Assembly: GCA_012838715.1 (NCBI GenBank) | Contig: DUOR01000476.1 | Location: forward strand, 1-7,973 | DNA length: 7,973 nt | From: Actinomycetales bacterium | GTDB lineage: Bacteria > Actinomycetota > Actinomycetes > Mycobacteriales > Mycobacteriaceae | Direction of reading: 5' to 3' | Part shown: in pieces, positions 1 through 5,634 of the stretch | Layout of the letters: each line of letters starts with the position of its first letter | Numbering within the stretch: the stretch's first letter is position 1 | Made by a program: the position numbers and the translations under genes | The notes under the pieces: model-generated | The model's input: the letters and a program-made list of their open reading frames with translations, nothing else | Databases searched by the model: none | Told to the model about the DNA's origin: nothing

Positions 1-660
1 GGCGGCGGGGAAGGTGGGCTCGACGACGCGGGAGCCGTCGGCCTGCAGGGCGCCCGCCGTGGCGCCGAAACCGTCGAGCAGCCCGGTGGCGGCGTTGCCG
101 ATGTCGATGCGCGTCACCGAAATGCCGTGCGGCCGGCCGTCGAGGGCGGTGACCGTCGCCAGCCCGGCGACGCCCGCCTTCGACGCGGCGTAGGGCGCGG
201 AATGCGGCCGCGGGGTCTGCGCGGCAATCGACGCGTTGAAGATGATCCGCCCGCCCGCGGGCTCCTGGTCCCGCATCGCCCGGAACGCCGCCCGCGCGGT
301 GAGGAACGCCCCGGTCAGGTTCACCTCGACCGTCTCCCGGAAACCCGCGGCGTCCAGGTCGCCGAGCTCTCCCGTCGGCCCGGGCGCCCCGGCGTTGACC
401 ACCACGGCGTCCACCCGCCCGAACTCCGCGACCACGTCGCCGAACAACCGCCCGACCGCCGCCTCGTCCGTCACGTCGCAGATCGCCCAGCTGAGGCGGT
501 CCGGGTCGCCGGAGCACACGTCGGCAAGCGGACCCTCCCGCCGACCGCACACGCGCACCCGCCACCCGTCGGCGGCCAACGCCCGCGCCACCTCCGCGCC
601 AATGCCCGCGCCGCCACCGGTCACCACGGCCACGCGGCCGGTCTCAATCCCGTCACTCAT
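1..660 (-). CDS. Short-chain dehydrogenase/reductase (SDR), C-terminus cut by window edge
   Basis: This reads from ATG at 660 down to base 1 with no stop, giving 220 residues. It is a classical SDR, a cytosolic NAD(P)(H)-dependent oxidoreductase. The Rossmann cofactor motif TGGGAGIG is at residues 14-21, a CDV motif at 61-63 (adenine-ring pocket), NAG at 89-91, the structural Asn at 114 (VNLTG), catalytic Ser144, and YAASK with Tyr157 and Lys161. All tetrad residues are present, so the enzyme should be active. Classical SDRs have about 240-260 residues, so some 20-40 C-terminal residues are missing here. They include much of the substrate loop, so the substrate cannot be told. The start is supported by a -10-like box 7 nt upstream, implying a leaderless mRNA. 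It diverges from a hydroxypyruvate isomerase-like gene 57 bp away, which hints at a hydroxy- or keto-acid substrate; that is only inference. Confidence 0.93.
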   Translation of the reverse strand, partial: MSDGIETGRVAVVTGGGAGIGAEVARALAADGWRVRVCGRREGPLADVCSGDPDRLSWAICDVTDEAAVGRLFGDVVAEFGRVDAVVVNAGAPGPTGELGDLDAAGFRETVEVNLTGAFLTARAAFRAMRDQEPAGGRIIFNASIAAQTPRPHSAPYAASKAGVAGLATVTALDGRPHGISVTRIDIGNAATGLLDGFGATAGALQADGSRVVEPTFPAA

Positions 661-673
661 GCGCATCATTGTG
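661..673 (-). promoter_or_regulatory. -10 box of the SDR gene, leaderless type
   Basis: On the minus strand CACAAT (668-673) is followed by 7 nt and then the ATG at 660. This spacing would place the transcription start on the A of the start codon. No convincing -35 hexamer is visible, and no Shine-Dalgarno sequence precedes the ATG. Confidence 0.5.
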
Positions 674-704
674 GCACGCGCCACGACGGGCCCCGCAGGT
701 TGTC

Positions 705-717
705 TACCCTGGCGACC
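705..717 (+). promoter_or_regulatory. -10 box of the hydroxypyruvate isomerase-like gene, leaderless type
   Basis: TACCCT (705-710) matches the TANNNT pattern of actinobacterial -10 boxes. It is followed by exactly 7 nt and the ATG at 718. There is no Shine-Dalgarno sequence, so a leaderless transcript is likely. No clear -35 element is seen. Confidence 0.55.
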
Positions 718-1470
718 ATGACGCCAGCCCCCACCGACCGCCCCGCCCCGCACGGCCCCGACCACGTGGCCAACTGCTCCATCCTCTTCCCGGATTTCTC
801 GGTCGCCGACGCCGCGCAGGCCGCCGCCAACGCCGGCTACCGCGAGGTCGAGTTCTGGTGGCCGTTCGCGGGGGAGGAGCCGTCGGAAAGCGAGGTGGAG
901 AACTTCGCCCGCAACGTCGACGAGGCGGGCGTGCGCCTGGTGGCCATCAACCTGTGGGCGGGCGACATGGCCGCCGGCGAGCGCGGGGTGCTGCACGAGC
1001 GCGCGCTTTCCGACGGCCACATCCGCGCCATCCGGCAACTCATGGACCTGACCGGCGTGTCGATGGGCAACACCCTCCCCGGCGCCGGTGGACCCGAGGT
1101 GACCGCGGCGCAGCGCCGCAACCTGCGCGCCATCGCGGACGCTCTGCCCGGGTTCACGCCGCTGGTCGAGCCCCTGTCCGGCAACCCCGACCTGCCCGTC
1201 CGCGACCCGTGGACCGCAGTCGACCTGTGCCGCGGCACCGGCGCCGGGCTGCTGCTCGACCTCTTCCACCTCGCGGAACTCGACGTCGACGTGGACGCCT
1301 GGCTCGACGACGTCGCCGCCGGAAAACAACCCCTGCCGCACCACGTGCAGATCGCCGACTCCCCGGGCCGGGGAGCACCCGGCACCGGGGAGGCGCCCAT
1401 CGACCGCTGGCTCGACCGGCTCCGCGACCTCGGCTACCAGGGCCGCATCGCCGACGAATGGATGGGCTAG
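718..1470 (+). CDS. Hydroxypyruvate isomerase-like TIM-barrel protein
   Basis: The 250-residue product belongs to the Hyi branch of the AP-endonuclease-2-like TIM-barrel family. Enzymes of this type interconvert hydroxypyruvate and tartronate semialdehyde using a divalent metal in the cytosol. Diagnostic stretches are NCSILFPDF at 19-27, AINLWAGDMAAGERG at 76-90, VEPLS at 150-154, LLLDLFH at 178-184, HVQIAD at 209-214 and PGTGE at 221-225. The four acidic or amide positions expected to hold the metal and act in catalysis are present: Glu151, Asp181, Gln211 and Glu247. It ends three residues after Glu247, a little shorter than typical members (about 258). The ATG at 718 is chosen because homology starts shortly after it and a -10 box lies 7 nt upstream; the open frame back to 127 is antisense to the SDR gene. 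No glyoxylate carboligase or tartronate semialdehyde reductase gene is visible, so the true substrate may differ. Confidence 0.85.
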   Translation: MTPAPTDRPAPHGPDHVANCSILFPDFSVADAAQAAANAGYREVEFWWPFAGEEPSESEVENFARNVDEAGVRLVAINLWAGDMAAGERGVLHERALSDGHIRAIRQLMDLTGVSMGNTLPGAGGPEVTAAQRRNLRAIADALPGFTPLVEPLSGNPDLPVRDPWTAVDLCRGTGAGLLLDLFHLAELDVDVDAWLDDVAAGKQPLPHHVQIADSPGRGAPGTGEAPIDRWLDRLRDLGYQGRIADEWMG

Positions 1471-1479
1471 GAACGAGCC

Positions 1480-2538
1480 CTACTCCTTGACGAAGATCCC
1501 GCCCTTCGCGATGGCGGCGATGGTCATGCCCCACAGCCACGCGATGAGGATCGAGGACACGGCCAGGAACAGGATGCCGACGGCGTCGGAGAACAGCAGC
1601 GTCGCCGCGGCCATGGCGGCCAGGGGGAACGACATCGCCCAGTGCGGGATGTTGAACGGCAGCTTGGTGATTTCCGGCAGCATCGTCAGCGCCAGCATCA
1701 GGAACGCGCCGGCGGTGGACAGCAGCGCGCCGCCGACGAGCGACGGGTTGTCCAGGTCGCCGAACAGGGTCAGCGCGGAGACGGAGCCGACGGCCGGCGG
1801 GGCCACCAGAATCAGCACCGTGGGCAGGAACTTCGGCGGCATCGACTTGTGCACGAACAGGCGCAGCAGGACGATCGGCAGGATGCCCAGCCACATGATG
1901 ATGCCGATGGAGAAGCTGAACGCGCTCATCCGCGGGTGCCCCAGAGGCACGCCGGCCAGCGGCACCAGGACGTTGCCGACCACCGGGATGAACCACGCCG
2001 GCGTGACGTGATCCAGGGTGATGCGGGGGTTGATCCACATGCGCATGGTCAGCAGCATGCCGGCGAGGTGGCCGACGGCGCCGACCCACCACATGCCGTC
2101 CACCAGGGCGCCCGGCAGCACGGGGCGGCCGGCGGTGGCCAGGATGACCAGCGACACGGTGATTGCCGTGAGGAAGGTGATCTTCATCGGGTGGCGCAGG
2201 TCCTCCAGCAGCCGCTCCCGGTTGGAGATGCGCACGCCGTAGGCGACGAGCAGCGCAACGTACACGGCGGCGGCGAACCAGAACAGCGCGTCCGCGATGA
2301 ACGATGGGGTGCCCAGCGTCTCGTGGGCGCGGCGCCACGCCATCGACAGGCCGCCGGTGCCCATCACGGTGGCGAACAGCGGCAGCGGGGTCACCCGCAG
2401 CTTGTCCATGAGGGTGGGGCGGGTGGCCGGGGCGTCGGGCGTGGCGGGGGCGTCGGGCTTGCCGACGGGCGCGACGGCGTTCTTCTCGTCCGCGGCCGTC
2501 GGGGCGGCGGATCCGGGGGTGGAGGGCTTTGCGGTCAT
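1480..2538 (-). CDS. TDT/SLAC1-family anion or C4-dicarboxylate transporter (TehA-like)
   Basis: The 352-residue membrane protein belongs to the TDT (tellurite-resistance/dicarboxylate transporter) family. The family includes TehA and SLAC1 anion channels, malate permeases and the Ssu1 sulfite pump. Residues 1-43 are a Pro/Ala/Thr-rich tail with a PDAPAT direct repeat (about 28-39). From about residue 50 there are roughly ten hydrophobic segments. Family signatures are TVMGTGGLSMAWR (57-69), PAWFIPVVGNVLVPLAG (180-196) and PFNIPHWAMSFPLAA (294-308). Phe304 in the last probably corresponds to the pore-gating Phe of Haemophilus TehA; this alignment is from memory. The start at 2538 fits a -10 box 8 nt upstream; Met44 (2409) is an alternative that would remove the tail. 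It converges on the isomerase-like gene with a 9-bp gap. An operator-like inverted repeat in its promoter points to repressor control. The substrate is unknown; sulfite or a dicarboxylate are the main candidates. Confidence 0.9.
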   Translation of the reverse strand: MTAKPSTPGSAAPTAADEKNAVAPVGKPDAPATPDAPATRPTLMDKLRVTPLPLFATVMGTGGLSMAWRRAHETLGTPSFIADALFWFAAAVYVALLVAYGVRISNRERLLEDLRHPMKITFLTAITVSLVILATAGRPVLPGALVDGMWWVGAVGHLAGMLLTMRMWINPRITLDHVTPAWFIPVVGNVLVPLAGVPLGHPRMSAFSFSIGIIMWLGILPIVLLRLFVHKSMPPKFLPTVLILVAPPAVGSVSALTLFGDLDNPSLVGGALLSTAGAFLMLALTMLPEITKLPFNIPHWAMSFPLAAMAAATLLFSDAVGILFLAVSSILIAWLWGMTIAAIAKGGIFVKE

Positions 2539-2546
2539 GACCGCGA

Positions 2547-2575
2547 ACTATACCCCCAAGGGTATGCTCGGGCAA
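2547..2575 (-). promoter_or_regulatory. Promoter of the TDT transporter gene
   Basis: On the minus strand a -35-like TTGCCC (2570-2575), a 17-bp spacer and a good -10 box TATAGT (2547-2552) lie 8 nt before the ATG at 2538. The mRNA would be leaderless or nearly so. It is the best-formed promoter among the protein genes here. Confidence 0.65.
2550..2565. promoter_or_regulatory. Operator-like inverted repeat ATACCC-N4-GGGTAT (CsoR/CstR-like)
   Basis: Two perfect 6-bp arms, ATACCC (2550-2555) and GGGTAT (2560-2565), are separated by CCAA. On the transporter strand it reads ATACCCTTGGGGGTAT. It overlaps the transporter -10 box and fills most of the spacer, where a repressor would block RNA polymerase. 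The G/C-tract flanked by TA resembles operators recalled for CsoR/CstR-family repressors (copper, persulfide or sulfite sensing). No such repressor gene lies in the window, so the regulator identity is inference. Confidence 0.5.
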
Positions 2576-2711
2576 CTTCGGGGTGCGGCCGTTAACCCCG
2601 TTGCGCTCCGGTGCCGGCGCACCCCGGGGACGCGGGAGGGAGGCCGTCGGAAAGCACGGCACAATGCGGCGCCCCCGGCCCGCGCACGGCGAACATCACA
2701 CGCCCGGCCCC

Positions 2712-2747
2712 ATGACGCGCCATGAGCCGGGGCGTATGATCGCAATC
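2712..2747 (+). promoter_or_regulatory. Promoter of the DUF2892 gene, leaderless type
   Basis: A -35-like ATGACG (2712-2717), a 17-bp spacer and a -10 box TATGAT (2735-2740) are followed by 7 nt and the ATG at 2748. An inverted repeat ATGAT-CGCA-ATCAT (2736-2749) spans the -10 box and start codon; it could be an operator but is short enough to be chance. Confidence 0.6.
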
Positions 2748-2948
2748 ATGAAAACCAATGAAAGCACCGCCGACCGCGCAATCCGCGGCGTCATCGCAGT
2801 CATCGCCGCCATCGTCGCCTGGCGCACCGGCGGCGTCGTGTCCATCATCGCCTGGGTCGTCGCCGCCATCATGGCGCTGACCGCCATCGTCGGGTTCTGC
2901 CCGCTGTACCGCATTTTCGGCGTCTCCACCTGCAAGGTCCGCCGGTAG
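2748..2948 (+). CDS. DUF2892 (YgaP-like transmembrane domain) small membrane protein
   Basis: The 66-residue product has two closely spaced hydrophobic helices (about residues 13-27 and 29-47). It ends in [14 protein letters not shown] (49-62), the hallmark of the DUF2892/YgaP-like membrane family, with both conserved cysteines (51 and 62). In other bacteria this domain is found alone or fused to a rhodanese (YgaP), often near sulfide, persulfide or thiosulfate genes. No rhodanese domain is attached here. The ATG at 2748 is chosen because the family domain starts just after it and a -10 box lies 7 nt upstream; earlier ATGs in the same frame add unrelated sequence. It diverges from the TDT transporter gene, with 209 bp between start codons. 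A role in sulfur-species handling at the membrane is plausible but unproven. Confidence 0.85.
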   Translation: MKTNESTADRAIRGVIAVIAAIVAWRTGGVVSIIAWVVAAIMALTAIVGFCPLYRIFGVSTCKVRR

Positions 2949-2958
2949 CGGACGTCCC

Positions 2959-2980
2959 CTCCCGCCAACCTCCCGCCAAC
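2959..2980. repeat. Tandem 11-bp direct repeat upstream of gltX
   Basis: CTCCCGCCAAC occurs twice back to back (2959-2969, 2970-2980), and a further CCCG follows. The reverse complement contains TTGGCGG, the same core as the repeats just after gltX. Function unknown. Confidence 0.8.
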
Positions 2981-3014
2981 GTCCCGTCATGGGGTGCGGG
3001 GAGGGGCGGGCGGG

Positions 3015-3028
3015 TATCGTCGGTGAGC
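3015..3028 (+). promoter_or_regulatory. -10 box of gltX, leaderless type
   Basis: TATCGT (3015-3020) is followed by 8 nt and the ATG at 3029. This spacing favours ATG 3029 over the in-frame GTG at 3023, which lies only 2 nt after the box. No -35 consensus is apparent. Confidence 0.55.
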
Positions 3029-4522
3029 ATGTCTGATGTTCGCGTCCGCTTCTGCCCCTCACCGACCGGCACCCCCCACGTCGGCCTGATCCGCACCGCC
3101 CTTTTCAATTGGGCGTACGCCCGTCACACCGGCGGCAAGCTCATTTTCCGCATCGAGGACACCGATGCCGCGCGCGACAGCGAGGAGTCGTACCAGTCGA
3201 TCATCGACGCCCTGACGTGGCTCGGCCTCGACTGGGACGAGGGCATCGACGTCGGCGGCCCGCACGGCCCGTACCGGCAGTCCCAGCGCGGCGACATCTA
3301 CGCCGACGTCCTGGCCAAGCTCATCGAGTCCGGCGAGGCGTACGAGAGCTTCTCCTCCCCGGAGGAGGTCGAGGCCCGCCACCGCGCCGCCGGCCGCGAC
3401 CCGAAGCTCGGCTACGACAACCACGACCGCACGCTTTCCGACGACGACAAGGCCGCGTTCCGCGCCGAGGGCCGCAAGCCGGTGATTCGCCTCCGCATGC
3501 CCGACCACGACATCGCCTTCGATGACCTGGTCCGCGGCCGCGTCGAGTTCAAGGCGGGCACCATCCCGGACTTCGTCATCGCCCGCTCCACCGGCCAGCC
3601 GCTGTACACGCTGGTCAACCCGCTGGACGACGCCCTGATGGAGATCACCCACGTCCTGCGCGGCGAGGACCTGCTGCCGTCGACGCCCCGCCAGATCGCC
3701 CTGTACGAGGCGCTGGAGCGCATCGGCGTCGGTTCGGGCGCCCCGCAGTTCGGCCATCTGCCGTTCGTGATGGGCGAGGGCAACAAGAAGCTGTCCAAGC
3801 GCGACCCGCAGTCGGACCTGTTCATCCACCGCGACAACGGCTTCATCCCCGAGGGCCTGCTCAACTACCTCGCGCTGCTCGGCTGGTCCATTTCCGCCGA
3901 CAACGAGGTGTTCTCCATGGACGAGATGGTCGCCGCGTTCGACGTGCGCGACGTCAACTCCAACCCGGCCCGCTTCGACCAGAAGAAGGCCGACGCCATC
4001 AACGGCGAGCAGATCCGCCTCCTGGGCAAGGAGGACTTCGCCGCCCGTCTGCGCATCTACCTCGAGGAGCGCCACGAGTGGCCGGGCGATTTCCCCGCGA
4101 AGGACTTCTGCTTCCTCGCCGACCTGGTGCAGACCCGCGTGCGCACCCTCGGCGAGGCCTGGGACCTGGTGAAGTTCCTCGTCGTCACCGACGATGAGTT
4201 CGCCATCGACGAGAAGTCCGGCCGCCGCAACCTCAAGGAGACCGCGCTGCCGGTCCTCGACGCCGCGATTGCCGCCGTCGAGTCGCTTTCCGACGACGAG
4301 TTCAACACCCCCGCCATCGAGGCCGCGCTCCAGAAGGCCCTGATCGAGGACCTGGAGCTCAAGCCGCGCCTGGCGTTCGGCCCGGTCCGCGTGGCCATCA
4401 CGGGCGCGCAGGTGTCGCCGCCGCTGTTCGAGTCGATGGAGCTGCTGGGCCGCGAGAAGTCCCTCGCCCGCCTGAAGGCCGCCCGCGAGGTCACGCCCTG
4501 GCAGGCGGACGCGCAGCAGTAG
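3029..4522 (+). CDS. gltX: Glutamyl-tRNA synthetase
   Basis: The 497-residue product is a class I aminoacyl-tRNA synthetase that charges tRNA with glutamate in the cytosol. The N-terminal Rossmann domain opens with [13 protein letters not shown] (8-20), the HIGH-type signature. FRIEDTD (40-46) and [11 protein letters not shown] (212-222) follow, and KLSKR at 254-258 is the KMSKS-type loop. The C-terminal helical part (from about 320) is the anticodon-binding region. The cysteines of the zinc-binding insert of some GluRS enzymes are absent. Length matches actinobacterial GltX. The start at 3029 is set by the conserved N-terminus and the -10 box 8 nt upstream. Genes for tRNA-Gln and tRNA-Glu follow. 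Actinobacteria generally lack GlnRS and make Gln-tRNA through GatCAB, so this enzyme is probably non-discriminating and misacylates tRNA-Gln; this rests on family knowledge. A strong hairpin 150 bp downstream ends the transcript. Confidence 0.98.
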   Translation: MSDVRVRFCPSPTGTPHVGLIRTALFNWAYARHTGGKLIFRIEDTDAARDSEESYQSIIDALTWLGLDWDEGIDVGGPHGPYRQSQRGDIYADVLAKLIESGEAYESFSSPEEVEARHRAAGRDPKLGYDNHDRTLSDDDKAAFRAEGRKPVIRLRMPDHDIAFDDLVRGRVEFKAGTIPDFVIARSTGQPLYTLVNPLDDALMEITHVLRGEDLLPSTPRQIALYEALERIGVGSGAPQFGHLPFVMGEGNKKLSKRDPQSDLFIHRDNGFIPEGLLNYLALLGWSISADNEVFSMDEMVAAFDVRDVNSNPARFDQKKADAINGEQIRLLGKEDFAARLRIYLEERHEWPGDFPAKDFCFLADLVQTRVRTLGEAWDLVKFLVVTDDEFAIDEKSGRRNLKETALPVLDAAIAAVESLSDDEFNTPAIEAALQKALIEDLELKPRLAFGPVRVAITGAQVSPPLFESMELLGREKSLARLKAAREVTPWQADAQQ

Positions 4523-4534
4523 TAGCGGTTGCCC

Positions 4535-4625
4535 GGCGGTTGCTTGGCGGTTGCTTGGCGGTCGCCCCTCGGGGCCCGGCGGTTGCTTGGCGGTCGCCTC
4601 TCGGGACCCGGCGGTTGCTTGGCGG
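4535..4625. repeat. Repeat cluster after gltX (11-bp and 32-bp units)
   Basis: The unit GGCGGTTGCTT occurs at 4535-4545, 4546-4556, 4578-4588 and 4610-4620. The last three belong to a 32-bp period: the 11-mer plus a 21-bp GGCGGTCGCC... segment, at 4546-4577 and 4578-4609, which differ at two bases. The core TTGGCGG appears four times. The array lies in the gltX 3' untranslated region, between the stop codon and the terminator hairpin. It opens short frames in all three phases, none gene-like. The repeats look like slippage products; any RNA-level role is unknown. Confidence 0.85.
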
Positions 4626-4675
4626 CTGTCCGCTTGTTTCCCGCTGGTTTCCCTCTGGTTTCCCGCCAGGGGAGT

Positions 4676-4720
4676 GGGCCGGCGCCGGTTCGTGGACGCG
4701 AACCCGGTGCCGGCCCTTTT
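4676..4720 (+). terminator. Rho-independent terminator of gltX
   Basis: Arms 4676-4692 and 4699-4716 form a GC-rich stem of about 17 bp (GGGCCGGC...TTCG with CGAA...GCCGGCCC). It has one G-T wobble and one bulged base, a 6-nt loop and TTTT at 4717-4720. A second shorter inverted repeat, CGGGCCC/GGGCCCG (4742-4766), has no T-run. The rest of 4767-4899 shows nothing recognisable. Confidence 0.8.
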
Positions 4721-4899
4721 GCGTGCCTGCTTGCCGGCACTCGGGCCCTCCTGCTTCCGGGGCCCGCGCCGAGCCCCGTTCCCCGTGCCGTCGCCCCTCC
4801 GTCCCGGCCGCCGGGGAGTGGGCGTGGATGCGGGTGGGCGATCGTCGGCAAGCGAATTACGCGCATGTGGTACGCCCAATAAGCGTCTGACCAGGGGAT

Positions 4900-4929
4900 T
4901 TGTGTAGTTCCGCGAACTCTGGCTATATT
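4900..4929 (+). promoter_or_regulatory. Promoter of the tRNA-Gln/tRNA-Glu operon
   Basis: A strong -10 box TATATT (4924-4929) lies in an AT-rich dip, with a -35-like TTGTGT (4900-4905) 18 bp upstream. It gives a roughly 45-nt leader before tRNA-Gln. The imperfect palindrome TTCCGCGAA (4908-4916) sits in the spacer. Confidence 0.65.
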
Positions 4930-4949
4930 AGTCCTCGTTGCAACGGCAG

Positions 4950-4965
4950 CCGGTCGAAAGGCCGG
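4950..4965 (+). other. GAAA-tetraloop hairpin in the tRNA operon leader
   Basis: CCGGTC (4950-4955) pairs with GGCCGG (4960-4965), with one G-U pair, across a GAAA tetraloop. It lies 15 nt before the tRNA-Gln 5' end and may help 5' processing or folding; the role is inferred. Confidence 0.5.
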
Positions 4966-4980
4966 GAGCCGGAAGCGCAA

Positions 4981-5052
4981 TGGCCTATGGTGTAATTGGC
5001 AACACAACGGTTTCTGGTACCGTCATTCTAGGTTCGAGTCCTGGTAGGCCAG
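4981..5052 (+). tRNA. tRNA-Gln (anticodon CUG)
   Basis: A full cloverleaf can be folded. The 7-bp acceptor stem TGGCCTA/TAGGCCA pairs perfectly, the D arm is 4985-5005 in rough extent, and the anticodon stem is ACGGT/ACCGT. The loop TTCTGGT gives anticodon CTG. A 4-nt variable loop, T stem CTAGG/CCTGG and loop TTCGAGT follow. The discriminator base is G (5052). The first pair is U1-A72, the feature that lets GatCAB recognise misacylated Glu-tRNA-Gln. CCA is not encoded. It is transcribed with the downstream tRNA-Glu. Confidence 0.95.
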
Positions 5053-5107
5053 CTGAATTCCCGGGTAGCTCCCGTCGGGTAACCGAAGGAGCCCACCGGA
5101 GTTCTGC

Positions 5108-5180
5108 GCCCCGTTCGTCTAGCGGCCTAGGACACCGCCCTCTCACGGCGGCGGCACGGGTTCAAATCCCGTACGGGGTA
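5108..5180 (+). tRNA. tRNA-Glu (anticodon CUC), first copy
   Basis: The acceptor arms GCCCCGT and ACGGGGT pair with a G1-U72 wobble, as in other actinobacterial tRNA-Glu genes recalled. The anticodon stem is CCGCC/GGCGG, and the loop CTCTCAC gives CTC. The T arm is ACGGG-TTCAAAT-CCCGT and the discriminator is A (5180). CCA is not encoded. It lies 55 bp after tRNA-Gln in the same transcript and ends at the terminator 5 nt downstream. A second copy differing at one D-loop base lies at 6033. Confidence 0.96.
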
Positions 5181-5185
5181 CAACG

Positions 5186-5222
5186 AGAAGACCTCCACCT
5201 TATGGTGGGGGTCTTCTTTTTT
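5186..5222 (+). terminator. Rho-independent terminator of the tRNA operon
   Basis: A 14-bp stem, AGAAGACCTCCACC (5186-5199) with GGTGGGGGTCTTCT (5204-5217), has one G-T pair and a TTAT loop and is followed by a run of T to 5222. Confidence 0.92.
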
Positions 5223-5370
5223 GCTTGGGTGGGGGCGTGGTTCGGGGTTTCGCGGTGGGGTTCGGTGGCCGGGGATTTGTGGCCGGGGTTTCGAGGAGGT
5301 CCGAGGTGGGGTTCGGGCTCATTGGCCAGCCCATCTGGCAACCGGCCCGCGGTGGAAGCCCTCTGGGTGC
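5223..5370. other. G-rich intergenic tract
   Basis: The plus strand is rich in runs of 3-5 G (for example 5226-5234 and several GGGG runs to about 5290), with degenerate repeats of GGTGGGGTTCGG. The runs could in principle form a G-quadruplex, but the loops are up to about 9 nt. Open frames here show no conserved protein features. No gene is called. Confidence 0.5.
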
Positions 5371-5460
5371 CCTGAAGCGTCCTGGGTTGGCCTGGGGTGC
5401 CCGGAAGCGTCCTGGGTTGGCCTGGGGTTCCCTGAAGCGTCCTGGGTTGGCCTGGGGTGC
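5371..5460. repeat. Three tandem copies of a 30-bp repeat
   Basis: Copies at 5371-5400, 5401-5430 and 5431-5460 begin CCTGAAGCGTCCTGGGTTGG and continue with CCTGGGGTGC. Copy 2 starts CCGGAAGCG and ends GTTC; copies 1 and 3 look identical. Degenerate 10-bp pieces flank them (5361-5370, 5461-5470). There are no unique spacers, so this is not a CRISPR array. The 30-bp period keeps frames open on both strands (for example a repeated ANPGRFRAPQ on minus), but no start signal or known family supports a gene. Copy number may vary between strains. Confidence 0.9.
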
Positions 5461-5494
5461 CCTGGATTGCCCGAAATAGGTGGGCAAAATCGGG

Positions 5495-5634
5495 CGGTCA
5501 AGTCACATGCGCCCCAAATTTCCTGGGCGCGTTGATTTTGAAGGCTGTCCCGTTTCGCGACCTGGGCTTTTGAGCAGCCTCATCCTTCAAAATCAACGCA
5601 TCGCCGGATCATTGGGACGCGTGTGACTTGACCG
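5495..5634. repeat. 140-bp inverted-repeat element with ~50-bp arms (MITE-like or structured RNA)
   Basis: The left arm (5495-5544) and right arm (5584-5634) are inverted copies around a 39-bp centre. The outer 17 bp (CGGTCAAGTCACATGCG against CGGTCAAGTCACACGCG) match at 16 of 17. The middle ~17 bp are diverged. The inner 16 bp (GCGTTGATTTTGAAGG) match perfectly. The centre has a further GGCTG/CAGCC pairing. There is no T-run after it, so it is not a simple terminator. No clear target-site duplication or transposase is visible. A miniature inverted-repeat element or a long foldback RNA are the main options. Confidence 0.75.

Noticed and set aside
127..717. N-terminal extension of the isomerase-like protein
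   Set aside because: It is antisense to the SDR gene, rich in Arg/Pro/His and not homologous to the family. The -10 box and the start of homology favour ATG 718.
1464..1480. Bidirectional terminator between the isomerase-like and TDT genes
   Set aside because: GGGCT/AGCCC gives only a 5-bp stem with no T-run on either strand and overlaps both gene ends; too weak to call.
1154..2662. 502-codon open frame on the minus strand over the TDT gene in another frame
   Set aside because: The translation is Arg/Gly/His-rich and has no membrane pattern, whereas the frame 1480-2538 gives a clear TDT transporter.
3023..3028. GTG at 3023 as the gltX start
   Set aside because: It lies 2 nt after the -10 box, too close for transcription to include it, and the conserved N-terminus fits ATG 3029.
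4742..4766. Second terminator after gltX
   Set aside because: The inverted repeat CGGGCCC/GGGCCCG has an 11-nt loop and no following T-run; the hairpin at 4676-4720 is a better candidate.
3059..4879. 606-codon open frame on the minus strand, antisense to gltX
   Set aside because: It overlaps nearly all of gltX, whose synthetase motifs are certain. Long antisense frames are common in high-GC genes. The translation is low-complexity Ala/Val/Leu/Gly/Arg with no family features.
5226..5290. G-quadruplex
   Set aside because: G-runs are present, but several loops are 8-9 nt and the base composition makes such runs likely by chance; mentioned only in the tract description.
5371..5460. CRISPR array
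   Set aside because: The 30-bp units are directly adjacent with no unique spacers, and no cas gene is present.
5200..5487. 95-codon minus frame with repeated ANPGRFRAPQ
   Set aside because: The repeats come from a 30-bp tandem DNA array. The frame runs into the tRNA operon terminator and has no ribosome binding site or recognisable fold.
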